Source of the DNA: Streptomyces sp. 1222.5
GTDB taxonomy: Bacteria > Actinomycetota > Actinomycetes > Streptomycetales > Streptomycetaceae
Length of the DNA: 64,000 bases
NCBI RefSeq assembly: GCF_900105245.1
Contig: NZ_FNSZ01000001.1
Coordinates: 7,748,001 to 7,812,000, forward strand
Direction of reading: 5' to 3'
The notes under the pieces: generated by a model
Told to the model about the DNA's origin: nothing
Databases searched by the model: none
The model's input: only the letters and a program-made list of their open reading frames with translations
Part shown: positions 59,160 to 64,000 of the stretch, one piece after another
How positions within the stretch are numbered: position 1 is the first letter of the stretch
Layout of the letters: each line of letters begins with the position of its first letter
Program-made: the position numbers and the translations under genes

Positions 59160-60116
59160 TCACAGCCCGAACCGGTCGGCCCAGCCCACGAGTTCGCGGA
59201 GGGTGACGTTGCCGCCGCAGACCACGAGTCCGATCCGGGCGTCCTCGCCGGCGCGTGCCACCACCTGCCGGGCCGCCGGCAGCAGACAGCCCGCGGCCGG
59301 CTCGGCCCACACCTTGGCATGGTCGGCGAGGTCCAGGCAGCCCCGCACGGCGTCCCGGTCCGGCACCACCAGCACCTCCTCGACCAGCGCGGACACATGG
59401 TCGTACGTCAGCTGCGAGGCCGAGGGCGCGCTGAGCGTGGTGACCAGGGACGTCAGCGGCACCGGTACCGGACCGCCCGCCGCGAGCGCGCCGGACAGGG
59501 CCTCGGCGCCCGCCGTCTCCACGCCCCACACGCGGACCCCCGGCCGCCGGGCGCGCAGCGCCGCCGCGACCCCGGCGATCAGCCCGCCGCCGCCGATGCT
59601 GACGACGACGTCCGTCAGCTCGTCCGCGTCCTCGGCCAGCTCCAGCCCCACCGTGCCCTGCCCGGCGATCACCACCGGGTCGTCGAACGGGTGCACCAGG
59701 GTCAGACCCTCGTCCCGCAGCCGCGTCACCAGCTGGAAGGCGCTGTCCATGCCGTCGGTCAGCCGGACCGACGCACCCGCCTCCTCGGCGATCCCGACGG
59801 ACCGGGCCGGCGCGGTACGGGGCATCACCACGGTCGCCTTCACATCGAGGGCCGCCGCCATCACCGCGAGCGCGATCCCGTGGTTGCCGCCGCTGACCGC
59901 GACCACACCCGCGGCCCGCTCGGCCTCGCTCAGCGACAGCAGCTTCGCCGTGGCGCCGCGGGCCTTGAACGAGCCGGTGCGCTGGAGCAGTTCGAGCTTG
60001 GCGGTGACCGGGACACCGAGCAGGGCGGACAGGCCCGGGCTCGGCACGGTCGGCGTCCGCACGACGTGTCCGGCGATCCGCTCGGCGGCGGCTTCGATGT
60101 CCGAGATGCCGATCAA
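59160..60116 (-). CDS. PLP-dependent serine/threonine dehydratase
   Basis: A 318-residue fold-type II PLP enzyme: Schiff-base Lys in TGSFKARGATAKLL, substrate loop VAVSGGNHGIALAV, phosphate-binding SIGGGGLIAGVA, and VVCGGNVTLRELV. The absence of a C-terminal ACT-like regulatory domain and its length suggest a catabolic threonine/serine deaminase or serine racemase-like enzyme. It converts the amino acid to a 2-oxo acid and ammonia. It lies alone between the prenyl synthase and pseudokinase genes. Confidence 0.9.
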   Translation of the reverse strand: MIGISDIEAAAERIAGHVVRTPTVPSPGLSALLGVPVTAKLELLQRTGSFKARGATAKLLSLSEAERAAGVVAVSGGNHGIALAVMAAALDVKATVVMPRTAPARSVGIAEEAGASVRLTDGMDSAFQLVTRLRDEGLTLVHPFDDPVVIAGQGTVGLELAEDADELTDVVVSIGGGGLIAGVAAALRARRPGVRVWGVETAGAEALSGALAAGGPVPVPLTSLVTTLSAPSASQLTYDHVSALVEEVLVVPDRDAVRGCLDLADHAKVWAEPAAGCLLPAARQVVARAGEDARIGLVVCGGNVTLRELVGWADRFGL

Positions 60117-60209
60117 GGTGCCTCACCCTTCCGGCGCGGGGGTGGGAACCGCGCCGATCGCACCTTCACCCGCCGGGGCGGCCGCGGTCAACGCGGTTCC
60201 GGATCATGG

Positions 60210-61241
60210 TCACCGCTCGCGGTCGAGCAGCAGGTCCAGCAGACCGTTCAGCTCACTCACGGCCCCGGCCGCCAGGGGCGCCCGGGCGAGAGCCGAGCGG
60301 GCGGCGGCCGTGTGCGCCCGGGCCTCGGCCAGGGTCGCCGTACGGCCGCCCGCCTCCGCGATCAGCGCCGCCGCCTCCGCCTCCCGGCCGGGCGCGCCGA
60401 GCAGCGCGGGCAGGCCACGGGCATCCGGGGAGCCGAGCGCGACGAGCACCGGGAAGGTCTTCTTGCCCTCCCGCAGATCGCCGCCCGCCGGCTTCCCGGT
60501 GACGGCCGGGTCGCCCCAGATGCCGAGCACGTCGTCGACCAGCTGGAAGGCGACCCCCAGATGCCGCCCAGCCCGGTCCAGCGCGCCGATCGCGGACTCG
60601 GGTGCCCCGCCGAGCGCGGCCCCCAGGGCCGCGGCGCAGCCCAGCAGCGCGCCGGTCTTGCCCTCCGCCATCGCCCGGTACTCCTCCGGCGTCACCCGCT
60701 CGGGGCCGGTGCCGGGCCTGGTGGTGAACAGCAGGTCGTCGGCCTGCCCGCGCACCAGATCGGCGAGCGCGCCGGAGAGCAGCCGTACCGCGCCCGGCCC
60801 CTGGGGCGCGGCGGCGAGGGTGTCCACGGCCAGCGCGAACAGGGCGTCACCGGCGAGCACCGCGGGCCCCGTGCCGTACGCCTTCCACACGGCGGGGCGG
60901 CGGCGCCGGGTCGCGTCGCCGTCCATGATGTCGTCGTGCAGCAGCGAGAAGGCGTGCACCAGCTCCACCGCGACCGCGGCGGGGACACCGGCGCGCCCGT
61001 CGGCGCCCGCCGCCTCGGCGCCCAGGACCGCCAGCGCCTGCCGGACGCCCTTGCCGCCCGGGGCGCTCGCCGGCGCCCCGCCCACCTCGCACCAGCCGAA
61101 GGAGTAAGCGGCCATCTCGGCGACCCACGGATGCAGCCGCCCGACCGCGTCCGTCAGTGCGGGCCGGACCAGTTCGCGGCAGCGGGCGAGGGTCCGGGAA
61201 GCCGCGAGCGGCGGGCGTACCGCCGCGGGGAGGACGGTCAC
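60210..61241 (-). CDS. Polyprenyl (geranylgeranyl-type) diphosphate synthase
   Basis: A 343-residue trans-isoprenyl diphosphate synthase with first Asp motif FSLLHDDIMDGDATRRRRP and second FQLVDDVLGIWGDPAVTGKP, plus Lys-rich EGKKTFPVLVAL. These features fit a GGPP-type synthase; chain length cannot be fixed by eye. The GTG at 61241 overlaps the stop of the TPR gene (GTGA), so translation is coupled. No terpene cyclase or carotenoid gene is adjacent. Confidence 0.9.
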   Translation of the reverse strand: MTVLPAAVRPPLAASRTLARCRELVRPALTDAVGRLHPWVAEMAAYSFGWCEVGGAPASAPGGKGVRQALAVLGAEAAGADGRAGVPAAVAVELVHAFSLLHDDIMDGDATRRRRPAVWKAYGTGPAVLAGDALFALAVDTLAAAPQGPGAVRLLSGALADLVRGQADDLLFTTRPGTGPERVTPEEYRAMAEGKTGALLGCAAALGAALGGAPESAIGALDRAGRHLGVAFQLVDDVLGIWGDPAVTGKPAGGDLREGKKTFPVLVALGSPDARGLPALLGAPGREAEAAALIAEAGGRTATLAEARAHTAAARSALARAPLAAGAVSELNGLLDLLLDRER

Positions 61242-62359
61242 CGTGCGACCTCCAGGGGCGCCACCGACTCCACGGACTCCGCGGGAGCAACCGACCGGGC
61301 GGGTTCCGCAGGCGCCACCGACTCCGCGGGCTCCTCGGCGAGGCCGAACTCCCGTTGCGCCCGGGTCACCATCTCCCGTGCGTGCTTGAGGCCGCTGCGG
61401 TCCAGCGTCCGGGCGAGATCCGCGAGTTCGGCCGCCGTCCCGTCCCGGTCCCGGCCGAGGTGGGCCTGCGACTTGGCGAGGCCCAGCCGGGCCAGGGCCT
61501 CGCCGCGCGGCTCGCTCATCGCCCGGAACTCCTCCAGCGCCAGCTCGTACAGGTCGCGTGCCTCGGCGTACCGCCCGGCACGGTAGAGGACGTTGCCGCG
61601 CATCTTGTGGTTGTAGGCGAGCGCGCTGGACAGGTTCATCACACGGCAGGTGGCTTCGGCCTCGGACAGCAGCTCCAGGGCCCGGGGCGTGTCGCCGTCG
61701 CGCACCGAGACGATGTCCGCGAGGCCGCGCAGTGCCCAGGCGTGCCCGCGCCGGTCGTCGGCCCGCCCGGCTATCTCCGCGGCCTCCTCGAACAGCGCGT
61801 ACGCCTCGTCGTAGCCGCCGGTGTTGCGGTGCATCTGCGCGATGCCCTCCAGCGCCCACACCGTGTGCCGGGCCTCACCGCGCCTGCGGGCCTCGGCCAG
61901 CAGTTGCTCGTGCAGCCGGCCGACCGCCTCGTAGTCGCCCTGGATGCGGCCGGTCTCCGCCAGGCCGGCCAGCGAGTAGCCGCGGACCACCACGTCGCCG
62001 CCGCGCTCGCCCAGTTCGGCCGCGAGCCCCAGCAGTCGCCAGGCGAGCGGGAACGCCCCGCGCTGCCGGGCCAGGGTGCCGCCGCTCCACAGCGCCCAGG
62101 CCATGGCCGCCGTGTCGGCCGCCTCCCGGGCGGCGCGGTAACTGGCCTTCCAGGCCCGGTCGGCGTCCCCGACGTGGCCGAGGCGCCGGTGGGCCTCGGC
62201 CACGGCGAGGCCGCAGCGCGCCGCCTCGACGGGGCGGCCCGACCGTTCGGCCTCGCGCAGCCGCTCGGTCGCCTCGGCCAGTACGTCGACCAGGGAGGAA
62301 TTCACGGACAGGTTGGTGAGGGCGCCCTGGTACTCCGGGGCGGATGCCTTGCCGTACAT
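61238..62359 (-). CDS. TPR-repeat protein coupled to the prenyl synthase
   Basis: A 373-residue protein of about eight tetratricopeptide-like repeats (for example AMAWALWSGGTLARQRGAFP; GYSLAGLAETGRIQGDYEAV; ALAYNHKMRGNVLYRAGRYA) with no HTH, signal or membrane segment. The C-terminal 30 residues are an imperfect ESVAPAE/ARSVAPAE repeat. TPR proteins mediate protein-protein contacts; the coupling to the prenyl synthase gene suggests a shared role. An orphan operator with three half-sites lies directly upstream. Confidence 0.8.
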   Translation of the reverse strand: MYGKASAPEYQGALTNLSVNSSLVDVLAEATERLREAERSGRPVEAARCGLAVAEAHRRLGHVGDADRAWKASYRAAREAADTAAMAWALWSGGTLARQRGAFPLAWRLLGLAAELGERGGDVVVRGYSLAGLAETGRIQGDYEAVGRLHEQLLAEARRRGEARHTVWALEGIAQMHRNTGGYDEAYALFEEAAEIAGRADDRRGHAWALRGLADIVSVRDGDTPRALELLSEAEATCRVMNLSSALAYNHKMRGNVLYRAGRYAEARDLYELALEEFRAMSEPRGEALARLGLAKSQAHLGRDRDGTAAELADLARTLDRSGLKHAREMVTRAQREFGLAEEPAESVAPAEPARSVAPAESVESVAPLEVAR

Positions 62360-62369
62360 GCGTACCCTT

Positions 62370-62401
62370 CTATACACGGAGTGTATACATGCCGTGTATA
62401 G
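62370..62401. promoter_or_regulatory. Complex operator with three TATACAC/GTGTATA half-sites
   Basis: CTATACACGG (62370-62379) and CCGTGTATAG (62392-62401) are perfect 10-bp inverted repeats. Between them a further GTGTATA (62381-62387) makes TATACAC-GGA-GTGTATA a second perfect palindrome, and TGTATACA (62382-62389) a third. The site is 11 nt upstream of the TPR start and contains TATACA/TATAGA sequences that could be -10 boxes, so a bound protein would block transcription. No regulator gene is beside it. Confidence 0.75.
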
Positions 62402-62415
62402 CATCTCGGAAATGC

Positions 62416-62439
62416 GCCCCGGCCCTGAGGGGCCGGGGC
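62416..62439 (-). terminator. Terminator of the AIM24-family gene
   Basis: GCCCCGGCCC (62416-62425) pairs with GGGCCGGGGC (62430-62439) around TGAG: a perfect 10-bp stem lying 75 nt beyond the AIM24 stop and upstream of the TPR promoter. Confidence 0.7.
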
Positions 62440-62513
62440 TTCGGTCTGTTGTCGATCAAGACGCGGGTACGGCGACGCGGGTTGCCCGCCCCGCCCGGGT
62501 CACTTGTGAAGGT

Positions 62514-63191
62514 TCAGTGCTGCTGTGCCTTCTGGGGCGTCAGCTCGCTCGGCCGCACCACGACGTACCCCTCGCCCTGGAGCATCAGCTGCACGGCCTC
62601 GCCGGAGCCGCCCCGCAGCATCGAGCCGATGGACTGCGAGCGGTGCAGCGAGGTCTGCAGATGCGCGGTCCAGCCGACCACCGCGTCCGTGTCGACGTAC
62701 ACCGGGGCGTGCGCGGAGACCGGTATGACCAGCGGATTGCCCTCGCACACCAGGCCGAGCCGGCCCTGTCCGCTGAACACGCTGTTGAACAGCCCGCCGC
62801 CCGCGATGCCCGAACCCTTGACCGTCTTTATCTCGTAGGACAGCGAGGCGTCGAAACACAGCACGTTGCGGCCGTTGACGGTGAACCGGTCGCCGGGCTC
62901 GACCTCGACGACGAAGCAGTTCTGCGCCTCGTGCGCGAACCAGGCCTCGCCCTGACCGCGCACCGCCATGAGGGGCAGTCCCTCACCGGTGACGGCGCGC
63001 TTCAGCATGCCGCCGACGCCCTGCCCCTTGCGTTCGAACTTGAGGTCGCCGCGGTAGGCGACCATCGCGCCCTGGCGGGCGTGCATCTCGCCGTTCACCG
63101 CGTACTTGAGGCACTTGGCGTTCTCGACGGACATTCCCGGCTCCACGGCCGGCTGCACGACGTGCTGACTGGAAAAGAGATCACCCTTCAT
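62514..63191 (-). CDS. AIM24-family protein
   Basis: A 225-residue beta-rich protein (KCLKYAVNGEMHARQGAMVA; GQGEAWFAHEAQNCFVVEVE; DAVVGWTAHLQTSLHRSQSI). AIM24/TerD-related beta-helical proteins are widespread in actinobacteria and their role is unknown; a membrane- or stress-related function has been suggested in other organisms. A start at 63200 (three residues longer) is equally possible; neither has a clear ribosome-binding site. Confidence 0.85.
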   Translation of the reverse strand: MKGDLFSSQHVVQPAVEPGMSVENAKCLKYAVNGEMHARQGAMVAYRGDLKFERKGQGVGGMLKRAVTGEGLPLMAVRGQGEAWFAHEAQNCFVVEVEPGDRFTVNGRNVLCFDASLSYEIKTVKGSGIAGGGLFNSVFSGQGRLGLVCEGNPLVIPVSAHAPVYVDTDAVVGWTAHLQTSLHRSQSIGSMLRGGSGEAVQLMLQGEGYVVVRPSELTPQKAQQH

Positions 63192-63461
63192 GCCGGGCAT
63201 GGTGTCCCGGACGATGTGGTTCCGCCAAGATCGCCGAACCGGTCCGTCCGGCTCCGAACCGGGCGCCCGTGCGAACACGTTGGCGACGCCTCGCTGAGTC
63301 GTGTGACAAATCTCCCGCACCTGCACCGAATTCGGTGGGAATGCCCAAGGGGTCGCCCACGTGGGTTGCGTCCATGGGGACCCGTGCGGGACGGTTGTCA
63401 GAGGACATCTGTTTTCCATGGCAGGAAGGTGGTGAGGTGCGCACGACGCGTGCCTCCGGTT

Positions 63462-64000
63462 GTGTCATTCTCCCCCGGTTCCTCCGCCCGCCCACCCGAC
63501 GCCGACCTCAGGGTCGGCGTGACGTGGGCCGAGGCCCCCTATCCGGTGCTGGTCGTCGACCGGCACGGCGGTCTGGTCCGGATCAATGAGGCCGCCCGAC
63601 TGATACTCCCCGACGCGGCGAGCGGCGACTGGCTGCACGAACAGGTGCCCTCCTGGCTCTGGGGAGCGCACCAGCGCATCGACGCCGGCACGCGCGGCGC
63701 CTCCGAGGGCCCGCCGACGGGGCGTATCAACGGGCGTCTGTTCGAGGCCCATCCCACGCAGGCCGGCGACGGCGACGTGGTCTGGTGGCTGGTCGACGAG
63801 ACCGACCGGCGCCTGGCCGAGACGGCGCTGAGCGACGCCCAGATGCGGACCGAGGTGCTCTCCGAGGCCTCCAGCGCGCTGCTGTCCACCCTGAACGTGC
63901 CGCGCTGCATGGAGGTGGCCGCTTCCATGGCCGCAGAGCACCTCGCCGAAGCCGCAGTCCTGATCGCACCGCCCCGCGGACGCCGCTACCCGCTGACCTA
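63462..64000 (+). CDS. PAS-GAF sensor protein, probably SpoIIE-type phosphatase, 3' end missing
   Basis: The frame from about 63462 is open to the right edge. It begins with a PAS domain (APYPVLVVDRHGGLVRINEA; WWLVDETDRRLAETALSDAQ) and the first part of a GAF domain (SSALLSTLNVPRCMEVAASM). In Streptomyces this arrangement usually precedes a PP2C/SpoIIE phosphatase and an RsbW-like ATPase domain, which would lie outside the window. The GTG at 63462 is preferred over GTG 63432 and 63450 because codons between those starts are atypical (AGG, CGA, CCT, GTT). Its promoter shares the 270-nt region with the divergent AIM24 gene. Confidence 0.75.
   Translation, partial: MSFSPGSSARPPDADLRVGVTWAEAPYPVLVVDRHGGLVRINEAARLILPDAASGDWLHEQVPSWLWGAHQRIDAGTRGASEGPPTGRINGRLFEAHPTQAGDGDVVWWLVDETDRRLAETALSDAQMRTEVLSEASSALLSTLNVPRCMEVAASMAAEHLAEAAVLIAPPRGRRYPLT

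Overview
The window is about 64 kb of very GC-rich actinobacterial chromosome, almost certainly Streptomyces. Evidence: near-universal G/C third codon positions, frequent GTG starts, an SsgA-like sporulation protein, a streptophobe membrane protein, a group-42 ECF sigma factor with its DGPF partner, a melC1-melC2 tyrosinase operon and a 2-methylisoborneol-type encapsulin operon. I saw no rRNA, tRNA, CRISPR array, insertion sequence or prophage. Gene content (secreted hydrolases, odorant, melanin, many oxidoreductases and one-component regulators) looks like an accessory or arm-proximal region rather than core.

Layout. 1-6.5 kb: the end of a GNAT acetyltransferase, a GlsB-type membrane protein, a secreted protein, and a secreted GH2 exo-glucosaminidase with a ROK repressor. 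6.5-9.4 kb: a permease under a ROK-type operator, an ArsR-SRPBCC fusion with its operator inside its own promoter, and an SPW membrane protein. 9.6-14.4 kb: a cobalamin-binding MerR (LitR-like) regulator, a photolyase, an SDR-DUF2867 protein, a 58-residue conserved protein and a VOC protein. 14.8-19.9 kb: an acyl-CoA dehydrogenase, an ECF42/DGPF pair, an aldehyde dehydrogenase and an aldo/keto reductase. 20.3-21.6 kb: an intact BlaI repressor next to an M56 metallopeptidase gene broken by about four frame changes. 21.7-29.1 kb: adenosine deaminase, DinB, LysR, AKR, SDR, AraC and SnoaL genes.

29.2-36.1 kb holds a signalling and export locus: a double-FHA ABC exporter, an SH3-like protein and a Ser/Thr kinase joined by stop/start overlaps, facing a streptophobe gene and followed by a membrane-anchored DUF6777-like protein with a long Pro-Glu-Ser-Lys repeat stalk. 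36.2-40.1 kb: an RsbW-type ATPase converging on a SigB-type sigma factor, a ClgR/PopR-like regulator, an epoxide hydrolase and a VOC protein. 41-44.5 kb: an operon of family 2B encapsulin shell, terpene cyclase cargo and geranyl-diphosphate C-methyltransferase, with an APH-family phosphotransferase gene downstream. 44.8-50 kb: VOC, RNase HI, tyrosinase and its caddie protein, an FAD monooxygenase and a lipase. 50-53.9 kb: an MFS exporter and TetR repressor with two tandem operators, an AKR and a DUF6328-type protein. 54-64 kb: DUF2238, an SsgA-like protein, an unknown HTH protein, an F420 oxidoreductase, a pseudokinase, Ser/Thr dehydratase, a polyprenyl synthase coupled to a TPR protein, an AIM24 protein and the start of a PAS-GAF sensor (probably a SpoIIE-type phosphatase).

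The main theme is local one-component regulation: several regulators sit beside palindromes placed precisely on readable -35/-10 elements (ROK, ArsR, BlaI, TetR, and an orphan site before the TPR gene). Many starts have no Shine-Dalgarno sequence but a -10-like hexamer 6-8 nt upstream, which suggests leaderless transcripts. Database identities, expression and function could not be tested here.
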